The notes beneath the pieces are model-generated. The model was given only the letters and a program-made list of their open reading frames with translations, made no database searches and was not told where the DNA came from. A program made the translations under genes and the position numbers. A stretch of DNA of 64,000 bases from Corallococcus soli (GTDB taxonomy: Bacteria; Myxococcota; Myxococcia; Myxococcales; Myxococcaceae), in the NCBI RefSeq assembly GCF_014930455.1, contig NZ_JAAIYO010000017.1, forward strand, positions 115,023-179,022, read 5' to 3'. Positions within the stretch are counted from its first letter, which is position 1; each line of letters starts with the position of its first letter. This document shows, in pieces, positions 7,574 to 15,357 of the stretch.

Positions 7574-9733
7574 CTACCAGACCTTCACGCGCTGCTCGGG
7601 CGTGAGGTAGAGGCCCTGGCCGGGCTTCACGTCGAACGCCTGGTACCACGCGTCCAGGTTGCGCACGGTGGCAGTGCGGTACGGGCCGGGCGAGTGCCCG
7701 TCCGTCATCAGCAGGCGGCGCAGCAGCGGTTCGCGGAACTTGTTGCGCCACACCTGGGCGAAGCCGAGGAAGAAGCGCTGCTCGCCGCTGAAGCCGTCCT
7801 TCACGGCCGCGGGCTGGCCGCCCAGCGACATCATGTAGGCGTCATGGGAGATGGAGACGCCGGCCACGTCGGCGATGTTCTCCCCCAGCGTCAGCTCCCC
7901 GTTCACCGTCATGTCGGGCAGCGGGCGGTAGGTGTCGTACTGGGCGGCGAGCGCCTTGCCGGCGGCCTTGAAGCGCTCCAGGTCCTTGGCCGTCCACCAG
8001 TTGGCGAGCTTCCCCTTCGCGTCGAACTGCGCGCCCACGTCGTCGAAGCTGTGGATGATTTCATGGCCGATGACGGACCCGATGCCGCCGTAGTTCACGG
8101 CCGGGTCGGCGTTCGGATCAAAGAAGGGGGCCTGGAGGATGGCGGCCGGGAAGATGATGGAGTTCTGCTGCGGCGAGTTGAGCGCGTTGACCTCCTGCGG
8201 CGTCATGAACCACTCCTTGCGGTCCACGGGCTTGCCCAGCTTGGCCAGGTTGCGCTGGTAGTCGAAGCGCTCCGCGCGCTCGGCGTTGCCGAAGGCGTCC
8301 CCCTTGACGACCTCCAGCGCCGCGTAGTCGCGCCAGGTGTCCGGGTGCCCGATGCCCACCTGCACCGTGCCCAGCTTCTCCTTGGCGCGGGCCTTGGTCT
8401 CCGGCGACATCCACTCCAGCGCGTCGATGTGGCGGCCCAGCGCGGCCAGGATGTTGCGCACCATGACGTCCGCCTCGGCCTTGGCCTGGGGCGGGAAGTG
8501 CTTCTCCACGTAGCGCTTGCCGACGGCTTCACCCATCGCGTGGTTGGTCAGGTCCACGCCGCGCTTCCAGCGCTCGCGCAGTTGCTGCGCGCCGGAGAGC
8601 GTCTTGCCGCTGAACTCGAAGCCCGCGTCGACGAACGCCTTGGGCAGGACGGGGGTGCCGCGCACGATGGCGTGGAAGGCCAGGTAGTCCTTCCACGTCT
8701 GGAGGGGCTCACTGCCCACGAGGCGGGAGATGCCCGTCAGCGCGCTCGGTTGCCAGACGATGAACTCCCCCTGCTGGGCGAGCCCCGCGGCCGCGAACCA
8801 CGCGGCCCAGTCCAGCCCGGGTGCCTTCTTCGCGAAGTCCGCCTGCTTCCAGGGGTTGTTCACCTTGGCCACGTCCTGCGTGTCCTGGGCGGACCAGTGG
8901 GCCTGGGCGATCTTCTTCTCCAGCGCCAGGATGGCGCGGGCCTTCGTGTCCGCGTCGGCGATGCCCGCGTTCTTCAACTGCACGGCGATGTGCCGCTGGT
9001 ACTTCTCCCGCACCTCTTTGAAGCGCGGCGTGTCCTTCAGGTAGAAGTCGCGGTCCGGCAGCAGCAGGCCGCCCTGGAGGAGGTACGCGGCATAGCGGCT
9101 GGGGTCGTTCAGGTCCTCCGCCACCCACAGGCCGAAGAGGCGCTCGGTGGTGGTCTGCCCGGTGTTGAGCGCGTCCACGTCCGCGCGCAGGGTGGTGCCC
9201 AGCAGCGTGGACAGCTCCTTGCGGTTGGCGATGGCGGAGATGCGCTGGAGCTCCGGCTGGAGCGGGGTGATGCCCTTGGCCTCGATGCCCGCCTCGTCCA
9301 TGAAGCTGGCGAAGAAGTCACCCAGCTTGCGCTCCTCGCTGCCCGGGGCCGCGTCCGACTTCGCGGCGGCCTCCAGCAGGTCGCGCGTCTGCTGCGCGGC
9401 CCCGTCCGCCAGCCGCGAGAACATGCCGTACGCGGGGCGGTCCGCGGGGATCTCCGTCGTGTCCTGCCACTTGCCGTTGACGTAGCGGTAGAAGTCGTCC
9501 CCCGGCGCCACGGCGGTGTCCATGCCCGGCGTGTCGATGCCGAAGCTGCCGTACACCGGCTTGGGGGCGGCGGCCGGGGCGGGCGGCGGTGTCGGGGCGG
9601 CGGCCTGCGCGGGCGGCGTCGCCGGGGCCTTCTCTGCGGGGGCGGTGGACGCGCACGCGGTGATGAGCGCGGACGCACAGACGCCGAGCGTCATGCGCGC
9701 GGCGCCAAAGGGCGGTCTGGAACGGGACGTCAT
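7574..9733 (-). CDS. M13-family zinc metallopeptidase lipoprotein (neprilysin/PepO type)
   Basis: This 719-residue endopeptidase cleaves peptides in the periplasm or at the cell surface. It has a lipoprotein signal (lipobox LITAC near residue 27), an Ala/Pro-rich spacer, then the two M13 domains. The zinc site is HEIIH at about residue 557, with the third ligand in GENIADVAG about 61 residues later; the C-terminal Trp after a VKV segment matches the family's usual end. The ATG at 9733 is preceded by AGGAGC; the N-terminal extension in the longer frame is not supported. M13 family members are typically 650-720 residues. It is transcribed alone, with the DUF2243 pair upstream on the same strand after a 147-bp gap. 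Confidence 0.93.
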   Translation of the reverse strand: MTSRSRPPFGAARMTLGVCASALITACASTAPAEKAPATPPAQAAAPTPPPAPAAAPKPVYGSFGIDTPGMDTAVAPGDDFYRYVNGKWQDTTEIPADRPAYGMFSRLADGAAQQTRDLLEAAAKSDAAPGSEERKLGDFFASFMDEAGIEAKGITPLQPELQRISAIANRKELSTLLGTTLRADVDALNTGQTTTERLFGLWVAEDLNDPSRYAAYLLQGGLLLPDRDFYLKDTPRFKEVREKYQRHIAVQLKNAGIADADTKARAILALEKKIAQAHWSAQDTQDVAKVNNPWKQADFAKKAPGLDWAAWFAAAGLAQQGEFIVWQPSALTGISRLVGSEPLQTWKDYLAFHAIVRGTPVLPKAFVDAGFEFSGKTLSGAQQLRERWKRGVDLTNHAMGEAVGKRYVEKHFPPQAKAEADVMVRNILAALGRHIDALEWMSPETKARAKEKLGTVQVGIGHPDTWRDYAALEVVKGDAFGNAERAERFDYQRNLAKLGKPVDRKEWFMTPQEVNALNSPQQNSIIFPAAILQAPFFDPNADPAVNYGGIGSVIGHEIIHSFDDVGAQFDAKGKLANWWTAKDLERFKAAGKALAAQYDTYRPLPDMTVNGELTLGENIADVAGVSISHDAYMMSLGGQPAAVKDGFSGEQRFFLGFAQVWRNKFREPLLRRLLMTDGHSPGPYRTATVRNLDAWYQAFDVKPGQGLYLTPEQRVKVW

Positions 9734-9880
9734 GGAAGCTCCTGGATGGGCCCAACGGGCTGGCGCACTCTGGCGCACCGGGGCGCGCCGCCAACATTCC
9801 AAACAGGGATTTCATCCCAGACTTCGTGGCGACCCGCGTCGAAGCGCAGGCGCGTCCCGGCGACCGGCCCGGCTCCGGCG

Positions 9881-10375
9881 TCAACGGGCGACGGGCGCTC
9901 CCCGGGGCGTGACGTCATGCCGGCCCGCGCGCACCAGCGCGCCTCCGGCCGCCAGCAAGCCCAGGCCGAAGGCGAGGAAGCCCAGGTCCCACGCCAGCTC
10001 CGAAGGGCCGGAGCGGACGTGGTGCACGCCCAGGAGCTGGTGGTCGATGAGCCCCTCCACGACGTTGAACAGGCCCCAGCCGCCCAGCAGGCACCCGGCG
10101 AAGGTGCGCGTGGACCAGGGCACGTCCGTGCGCTGCCCGGCGCGCCACAGCAACACCAGCCCGGCGAAGGTCATCAGCCAGGTGAAGGCGTGGAAGAGCC
10201 CGTCCCAGAACATGTTCACCTTGGCGTTCACCAGGGTGTCCGGGGGCAGGTGGCTGGAGAGCATGTTGTGCCATTGCAGGAGCTGGTGCAGGAGGATGCC
10301 GTCGACGAAGCCCCCCAGCCCCACGCCCAGCAGCACGCCCGCGGAGAGCAGGGGCCCCCGGTGCATCCGGCTCAT
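9881..10375 (-). CDS. DUF2243 integral membrane protein
   Basis: This 164-residue protein has about four hydrophobic segments and the family's histidine-rich signature: GGFVDGILLHQLLQWHNMLS, FHAFTW and EGLIDHQLLGVHHVR. The clustered His residues in or near membrane segments suggest metal or haem binding, but DUF2243 has no proven function that I know of. It starts at the ATG at 10375, which overlaps the stop of the preceding small membrane-protein gene (ATGA), so the two are co-translated. DUF2243 genes are often seen near respiratory or copper genes; nothing like that is visible here besides the partner. Confidence 0.8.
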   Translation of the reverse strand: MSRMHRGPLLSAGVLLGVGLGGFVDGILLHQLLQWHNMLSSHLPPDTLVNAKVNMFWDGLFHAFTWLMTFAGLVLLWRAGQRTDVPWSTRTFAGCLLGGWGLFNVVEGLIDHQLLGVHHVRSGPSELAWDLGFLAFGLGLLAAGGALVRAGRHDVTPRGAPVAR

Positions 10376-10581
10376 GGCTCGCCCTCCGCGCGCGCCGTGA
10401 AGTGCAGCCGGGCCACGACGCAGAGGATGACCGCGAAGGGCAGCACGGTGATGGCCAGCCGGCCCCAGAAGTGCTCGTTGAAGATGCCGGCCTCCACCGC
10501 GGGCCGGCAGGTCTCGCACGCGAGGGCCGCGCCGCTTGAGAGCAGCGCGCCCAGGAACGTGAGTGCCTCTGTGCTTCGCAT
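10372..10581 (-). CDS. Small exported membrane protein, partner of the DUF2243 gene
   Basis: This 69-residue protein has a cleavable-looking signal (TFLGALLSSGAALA) followed directly by CETC, then a short loop and a transmembrane helix (LAITVLPFAVILCVVARL). The CxxC just after the signal could bind metal or haem or form a disulphide outside the membrane. GGGAGG lies 7 nt before the ATG. Its stop overlaps the start of the DUF2243 gene. I do not recognise a named family; the coupling suggests the two proteins form a membrane complex. Confidence 0.75.
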   Translation of the reverse strand: MRSTEALTFLGALLSSGAALACETCRPAVEAGIFNEHFWGRLAITVLPFAVILCVVARLHFTARAEGEP

Positions 10582-10726
10582 GCGCGTCCCTCCCGGACCC
10601 CTTTGAACGGGAGGACGCTAGCCGTGCCGCGAAGGTCGCCAAAGCCAGACGCCGGCCGACGTCCGCTTTCGGGCAACGGACCTGTCCGGGAGATCTACGA
10701 GGAGGAAGGCGGCGGGACGGGCGCGC

Positions 10727-11158
10727 CTACTTGCCGACGGTGGCGTAGTCGCCCTTGAGCGCGACGCCCGCGACCATGGTGCCCGCGTGGCACTCGATCT
10801 CCGTGGCGCTCTTGAACTCCACCTTCTTGTAATAGCTGGTGACGTTGATCACCGCGTTGGCGCCGTTCTTCTTCGCGCCGTCCTGCAGGGCGATGAGCGC
10901 GGAGAGCGCGACCCACTTGCAGGCGTACTCGTCCGACTTGCCCACGGCGTTGGTCTTCTTGTTCGTCACGTCGCTGCCCAGCGTCTTCGCCACCTTGGGC
11001 GTCTTCTGGCCGTCCAGGTAGATCTTCACCGTGCCGTCCAGCTTCTGCTTCGCCTCCGGCAGGGCCATGACGTCCGCCAGCTTGACCTTCACCACGGTGT
11101 CGCGCGCCAGCGCGGGGCTCGCGGCGGTGAGGGCCAGCAGCAACAGGGTCTTCTTCAT
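10727..11158 (-). CDS. Small exported protein resembling the YbjQ-like fold
   Basis: This 143-residue protein has a clear signal peptide (MKKTLLLLALTAASPALA). The rest contains a Cys-Lys-Trp segment (EYACKWVALSALIALQDGAKKNGANAVIN), a beta-rich part (VTSYYKKVEFKSATEIECHAG) and the ending AGTMVAGVALKGDYA. The alternation of ANAVIN-type strand and a late AG-VxGxA motif recalls the YbjQ/heavy-metal-binding-like fold; similar proteins are sometimes mislabelled excinuclease subunits. It begins 17 bases after the last ketosynthase gene of the pigment operon and on the same strand, so it is probably co-transcribed. A role in the periplasmic handling of the pigment is possible but only inferred from position. 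Confidence 0.7.
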   Translation of the reverse strand: MKKTLLLLALTAASPALARDTVVKVKLADVMALPEAKQKLDGTVKIYLDGQKTPKVAKTLGSDVTNKKTNAVGKSDEYACKWVALSALIALQDGAKKNGANAVINVTSYYKKVEFKSATEIECHAGTMVAGVALKGDYATVGK

Positions 11159-11175
11159 CGCGGGTGCTCCAGGGC

Positions 11176-12414
11176 TCAGGGCCAGCGGCGGAAGATCAAC
11201 GACGTGTTGATGCCACCGAAGGCGAAGTTGTTGCTCATCACCAGGTCCGTCCGCAAAGCACGTCCCTCCCCGGTGACATAGTCCAGCGGCGCGCACTTCG
11301 GATCCACGGTGGCGGCGTCCAGGTGCAGCGTGGGGGCGAACCAGTTGGCGCGCATCATCTGGATGCTCATCCACGCCTCCAGCGCGCCGCAGGCCCCCAG
11401 CGTGTGGCCCATGTAGCTCTTGAGCGACGACAGGGCGACCTGCTCCCCGAACACCGCCAGCGTGGCCGCGCTCTCCGCGGCGTCCCCGGTGTCCGTCGCG
11501 GTGCCGTGGGCGTTGACGTATGGGATGGCGGAGGCCGGCACGCCCGCGTCCTCCAGCGCCAGCCGCATCGCCTGCGCCATGGTGTCCGCGTTGGGCTGGG
11601 TGACGTGGCGGCCGTCGCTGTTGGTGCCGTAGCCCAGCACCTCCGCGTGGATGGTCGCGCCGCGCGCGCGGGCGTGCTCCAGGTCCTCCAGCACCAGCGT
11701 GCACGCGCCCTCGCCCAGCACCAGCCCGTCGCGCTCCGCGTGGAAGGGGCGGGGGGACAGGTGGGGGGCTTCGTTGTGCTTCGTGCTGGTGGCGAAGAGG
11801 GTGTCGAAGACGGCGGCGCCCGTGGCATCCAGCTCCTCCGCGCCGCCCGCGAGCATCGCCACCTGGCGGCCCAGCTTGATGGCCTCGTACGCGTAGCCGA
11901 TGCCCTGGCTGCCGGAGGTGCACGCGCTGGACGTGGTGATGATGCGCCCGGTGATGCCGAAGAAGACGCCGATGTTGACGGCCGCCGTATGGGACATCAT
12001 CCGCAGGTACGTCGTCGCGGTGATGCCCTCCGTCGTCTTGTGGGTGATCATCTTCCCGAAGTCGCCCATGTTCTCCGGCGTCCCCGCGGAGGAGCCGTAG
12101 GCGATGCCCATCCGGCCGCTCTTCACCAGCGGGTCGCCCAGCAGGCCCGCGTCCTGGAGCGCCAGCTCGCTGGCGCGCGTCGCCATCAGCGCCACGCGGC
12201 CCATGGTGCGCGTCGTCTTGCGCGAGTACGTGGCCGGCGGCAGCTCGAAGGGCGCGGCCGGGGCCCCCAGCCGCGTGTGCAGGCCTTCGTACTGCTTCCA
12301 GCCCTCCATCACCTGGACGGCGTTCTGGCGGGCGCGCAGCCGCGCCTCCACCGTCGTCCAGTCGTGGCCCAGGGGGCTCAGGGCCCCCACGCCGGTGACG
12401 ACCACGCGCTTCAT
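11176..12414 (-). CDS. apeR: Beta-ketoacyl-ACP synthase of the aryl polyene pathway (ApeR-like)
   Basis: This 412-residue condensing enzyme has the FabB/FabF layout with the Cys in TTSSACTSGSQG, the two His in NAHGTATDTGD and YMGHTLGACGALEA, and a C-terminal NNFAFGGINTS glycine loop. It would catalyse decarboxylative Claisen condensation of malonyl-ACP with a growing acyl chain. It is the last biosynthetic enzyme of the operon, following the ketoreductase gene with an ATGA overlap. In described APE operons the terminal gene is ApeR, a ketosynthase separate from the ApeO/ApeC pair; I use that name for position and family, not from an alignment. The catalytic class is certain; the exact step is inferred. 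Confidence 0.88.
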   Translation of the reverse strand: MKRVVVTGVGALSPLGHDWTTVEARLRARQNAVQVMEGWKQYEGLHTRLGAPAAPFELPPATYSRKTTRTMGRVALMATRASELALQDAGLLGDPLVKSGRMGIAYGSSAGTPENMGDFGKMITHKTTEGITATTYLRMMSHTAAVNIGVFFGITGRIITTSSACTSGSQGIGYAYEAIKLGRQVAMLAGGAEELDATGAAVFDTLFATSTKHNEAPHLSPRPFHAERDGLVLGEGACTLVLEDLEHARARGATIHAEVLGYGTNSDGRHVTQPNADTMAQAMRLALEDAGVPASAIPYVNAHGTATDTGDAAESAATLAVFGEQVALSSLKSYMGHTLGACGALEAWMSIQMMRANWFAPTLHLDAATVDPKCAPLDYVTGEGRALRTDLVMSNNFAFGGINTSLIFRRWP

Positions 12415-13142
12415 CCGACCATCCCCCCGTTCACGGAGATCACCTGACGCGTGATGTAGCCGGCGTCCTCGGCCATGAGGAAGCTCACCGCGGCGGCGAC
12501 CTCCTCGGGTGTGCCCATCCGGCGCGCGGGGATGAGCTTCAGCGCCTCCTCCACCACCTGCGGGTCCACCATCTCCGTGTCGATGAGGCCCGGGGCCACG
12601 CAGTTGACGGTGATGTTCCGCTTGGCCAGCTCCACCGCCAGCGCCTTCGTCGCGCCGATGATGCCCGCCTTGGCGGCGCTGTAGTTCACCTGGCCCCGGT
12701 TGCCCATCAGGCCGGACACCGACGCCAGCGTGACGATGCGACCCGGCTTGCGGCGGCGCACCAGCGGCATCGTGAGGGGGTTGAGCACGTTGTAGAAGGC
12801 GTCCAGGTTGGTGTGGATGACGCTGTCCCACTCCTCGGACGTCATGGAGGGAAACGCGTTGTCGCGCGCGATGCCCGCGTTGCACACCACGCCGTAGTAG
12901 CAGCCGTGCGCCTCCACGTCCGCGAGCAGCGCAGCCTGCGTCCCGGCCCGGTCCGACACGTCGAACTGGAGCACGCGCGCCTCCCGGCCCGCGTCCCGCA
13001 CCCGGGCCGCCACCGCGTCCGCTTCCTCGCGCCGGCTGCGGCAGTGCACCACGACGTCGAAGCCGTCGCGTGCGAGGCGCAGCGCGATGGCGCGGCCGAT
13101 GCCCCGGCTGGAGCCCGTCACCAGCACCGTCTTGTCACCCAT
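12411..13142 (-). CDS. apeQ: 3-oxoacyl-ACP reductase (ApeQ-like, FabG family)
   Basis: This 243-residue short-chain dehydrogenase reduces the beta-keto group after each elongation. It shows the NADPH-binding TGSSRGIGRA, the NAG motif (VCNAGIARD), the catalytic Ser in ASVSGLMG and the YSAAK (YxxxK) pair, and the family's usual length and end (ISVNGGMVG). Its start overlaps the dehydratase gene by 8 bases and its stop overlaps the ApeR start. It is the only ketoreductase in the operon. Confidence 0.9.
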   Translation of the reverse strand: MGDKTVLVTGSSRGIGRAIALRLARDGFDVVVHCRSRREEADAVAARVRDAGREARVLQFDVSDRAGTQAALLADVEAHGCYYGVVCNAGIARDNAFPSMTSEEWDSVIHTNLDAFYNVLNPLTMPLVRRRKPGRIVTLASVSGLMGNRGQVNYSAAKAGIIGATKALAVELAKRNITVNCVAPGLIDTEMVDPQVVEEALKLIPARRMGTPEEVAAAVSFLMAEDAGYITRQVISVNGGMVG

Positions 13143-13599
13143 CTGTGTCGCCCCTCCTCACGTCGTGCCCGGCGGGCGGCTCGAACACCGTCAGCGCCGC
13201 CGTGGCCACCGTCTCCGTCCCGATGGTGATGGTGCAGTCGAACTGGCCCAGCCCGTTGTCCGCGAAGAACTGCCGGTGGACCTCGATGCGCAGGCACTCC
13301 CCCGTCCGGAAGACGGGGCGCTGGCAGTCGTAGCGGCGCGTTCCCAGCAGGAAGCCCACCTTCGGCACCTCCCCGCGCAGCCGCGCGTGCCAGCCGGCCC
13401 AGGCGGCCACGGCCTGGGCCATGAACTCGATGCCCACCCAGCCGCCCACGCCGCCGTCAGCGAAGAAGAGGCTGTCCTCGCGCACGGTGACCTCCGCGAG
13501 CAGCGTCTCCGCGTCGCCTTCCAGCACGCGGTCGAGCAGCCGCATGCGGCCGCCGTGGGGCACCAGGTCCGCGATGGGCAGGTCGATGGCGGCGCGCAT
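13135..13599 (-). CDS. apeP: Hotdog-fold dehydratase (ApeP-like)
   Basis: This 154-residue hotdog protein has the FabZ-like N-terminus LVPHGGRMRLLDRVLEGD with a catalytic-type His, and GVGGWVGIEFMAQAVAAWAGW on the central helix. It would dehydrate the 3-hydroxyacyl intermediate to leave the conjugated double bond. In characterised APE systems ApeP acts as a heterodimer with ApeI; here the ApeI-like domain is fused to the ligase encoded about 10 kb upstream in the same operon. I chose the ATG at 13599, which overlaps the ApeO stop (ATGA) and matches the family length. Confidence 0.85.
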   Translation of the reverse strand: MRAAIDLPIADLVPHGGRMRLLDRVLEGDAETLLAEVTVREDSLFFADGGVGGWVGIEFMAQAVAAWAGWHARLRGEVPKVGFLLGTRRYDCQRPVFRTGECLRIEVHRQFFADNGLGQFDCTITIGTETVATAALTVFEPPAGHDVRRGDTDG

Positions 13600-14780
13600 C
13601 ACGCCCGCTCCAGCACGAGGGCCGCGTTGCTGCCCCCGAAGGCGAACGAGTTGCTCAGCACGGCCCGCACCGGCCGCCCCAGCGACTCTCCGGGCTTCAC
13701 CAGCGACAGCGCGGGGAACGACGGGTCCTCCGCCCCATCCCAGAAGTGCGCGGGCAGCCGCCCCTCCGGGTTGTCCGTCAGCGTCAGCCACGCGAAGGCC
13801 GCCTCCAGCGCGCCCGCGGCCCCCAGCGTGTGGCCGGTGAGCGGCTTGGTGCTGCTGGCCTTCACGCCGGGGCCCAGCAGCGCGTGCACCGCGCGGCTCT
13901 CCATGGCGTCGTTCTGCTGCGTCGCGGTGCCGTGCAGGTTCACGTAGTCCACGCCGTCGGGCTCAAGCCCCGCGCGCCGGAGCGCTTCGCGGATGGCGGC
14001 GATGGCGCCCCGGCCCCCGGGCTCCGGCGCGGAGATGTGGTGCGCGTCGGAGGACTCGCCCCAGCCGGACAGGCGCACCGGCCCCGGCTCGCGCGTCATC
14101 AGGAACAGCGCCGCCGCCTCGCCGATGTTGATGCCGTGGCGGTGGACGCTCATCGGGTTGCAGCGCGCCTCGCTCACCGACTCCAGCGCGCGGAAGCCCG
14201 CCACGGTGAAGCGGCACAGGGAATCCACGCCGCCCGTCAGCACCGCGTCCACGGTGCCCGCGCGCAGCAGGCGCGCCGCGCTCGCCAGGGCCTTGGCGCT
14301 GGAGGAGCACGCGGTGGAGATGACATAGGCGGGCCCCGAAAGGCCCAGCACGTGCGCGAGCGCGCTCGCGGGGGCGCCCAATTCCTGCTGAGCCAGGTGG
14401 AAGGTCGCGGGCAGCTGGCCCGTGGCGTGCTGCCCGGCGATGGCGCCCTCGCTCTCACCGATGCCGGAGGTGCTGGTGCCCAGCACGACGGCCACGCGCC
14501 CCGGGCCGAAGCGGGCCACGGCGGCGTCCACGGCGGGACGGACCTCCGCGAGCGCGGTCAGCAGCAGCGCGTTGTTGCGGCTGTGCCAGGCCCTGGGCAG
14601 CGCGTCCTGGGACGCGAGCGCGGCGGTGACGACGCCCAGGTGCAGCGCGCGATCCGCGTACCCCTCATGGGGCGCCACGCCGGACGGGGTGGCGGAGAAC
14701 AGCGCGCGGGCCACCTCGCGCTTCCCGGCGCCCAGGGCGCAGACGAGGCCGAGCTGGTGGAGGAAGACGGGAGGCATCAT
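13599..14780 (-). CDS. apeO: Beta-ketoacyl-ACP synthase (ApeO-like)
   Basis: This 393-residue ketosynthase has the thiolase fold with active-site Cys in VISTACSSSAKA, His in NLHGTATQQND and LTGHTLGAAGALEA, and the C-terminal SNSFAFGGSN loop. In the known pathway ApeO pairs with the Cys-less ApeC to set chain length. Its N-terminus (MMPPVFLHQLGLVCALG) is more diverged than in FabF. Two adjacent ATGs occur at 14780 and 14777; either could be used. It lies 7 bases after the DUF3261 lipoprotein gene and runs into apeP. Confidence 0.88.
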   Translation of the reverse strand: MMPPVFLHQLGLVCALGAGKREVARALFSATPSGVAPHEGYADRALHLGVVTAALASQDALPRAWHSRNNALLLTALAEVRPAVDAAVARFGPGRVAVVLGTSTSGIGESEGAIAGQHATGQLPATFHLAQQELGAPASALAHVLGLSGPAYVISTACSSSAKALASAARLLRAGTVDAVLTGGVDSLCRFTVAGFRALESVSEARCNPMSVHRHGINIGEAAALFLMTREPGPVRLSGWGESSDAHHISAPEPGGRGAIAAIREALRRAGLEPDGVDYVNLHGTATQQNDAMESRAVHALLGPGVKASSTKPLTGHTLGAAGALEAAFAWLTLTDNPEGRLPAHFWDGAEDPSFPALSLVKPGESLGRPVRAVLSNSFAFGGSNAALVLERA

Positions 14781-14787
14781 GGAAGGG

Positions 14788-15357
14788 TCACTCGTCCGCC
14801 GGGCGCGAATCGATGGTGAGCCGGTAGTGCTCGGAGAGGTTGAGGAGCTGCGTGCGCCCTGCCCAGCGCGGCTCGCCATCGTAGCGCACCGTCACCCATT
14901 CCCTGCCGTTCTTCGACAGGGCGCGGCGCCCCGGACCCTCCTCCAGCGTCCACCCGGGGGGCAGGGCGGCGCGCACGGCGTCGGCCGGCCAGTAGACGAG
15001 CTGCACGTCCCGCAGCACCGGCGCGGACTGGAACTGGGCGGGCAGGCGCGGGTCGCGCTCCTCGTCCAGCGTGGTGCCGTTCCAGCGCAGCGTGAGGATG
15101 CGCTGCCCCATCGCGAAGCCCGCCAACTGCATCCACTCCGCGTCCACCTCCAGCAGGGCCTCCAGCGAGCGGGGGCCGCCGGGGTCCGCTTCGTGCGCGA
15201 ACTCCAGGCGCTGGGTGAGGCTCACGCTGGTGCCCAGGGCGGCGGGCGACAGCCGCAGCTCCGGCAGCGGCTCGCCGGGGGCGGCGGGCTTCGGCCGGGG
15301 CGCGGTGGCGCAGGCGACCAGCGTGGCGGTGAGCAGGGCGGTGATGGCTAGGCGCAC
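14788..15357 (-). CDS. DUF3261-type outer-membrane lipoprotein of the pigment operon
   Basis: This 189-residue protein starts at GTG 15357, which overlaps the stop of the flavoprotein gene by 10 bases; no ATG gives a sensible start. It has a lipoprotein signal (ALLTATLVACATAP, Cys near residue 14), a Pro-rich spacer and a beta-rich domain with the DUF3261 look (LTLRWNGTTLDEERDPRLPA, DVQLVYWPADAVRAALPPGW, VTVRYDG). Members of this family accompany APE clusters between the exporter and ketosynthase genes, and have been proposed to help place the finished lipid in the outer membrane. No enzyme motif is visible. Confidence 0.78.
   Translation of the reverse strand: MRLAITALLTATLVACATAPRPKPAAPGEPLPELRLSPAALGTSVSLTQRLEFAHEADPGGPRSLEALLEVDAEWMQLAGFAMGQRILTLRWNGTTLDEERDPRLPAQFQSAPVLRDVQLVYWPADAVRAALPPGWTLEEGPGRRALSKNGREWVTVRYDGEPRWAGRTQLLNLSEHYRLTIDSRPADE

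Noticed and set aside
7499..10606. Plus-strand open frame of about 1035 codons
   Set aside because: It runs across three genes with strong motifs on the minus strand and has antisense composition.
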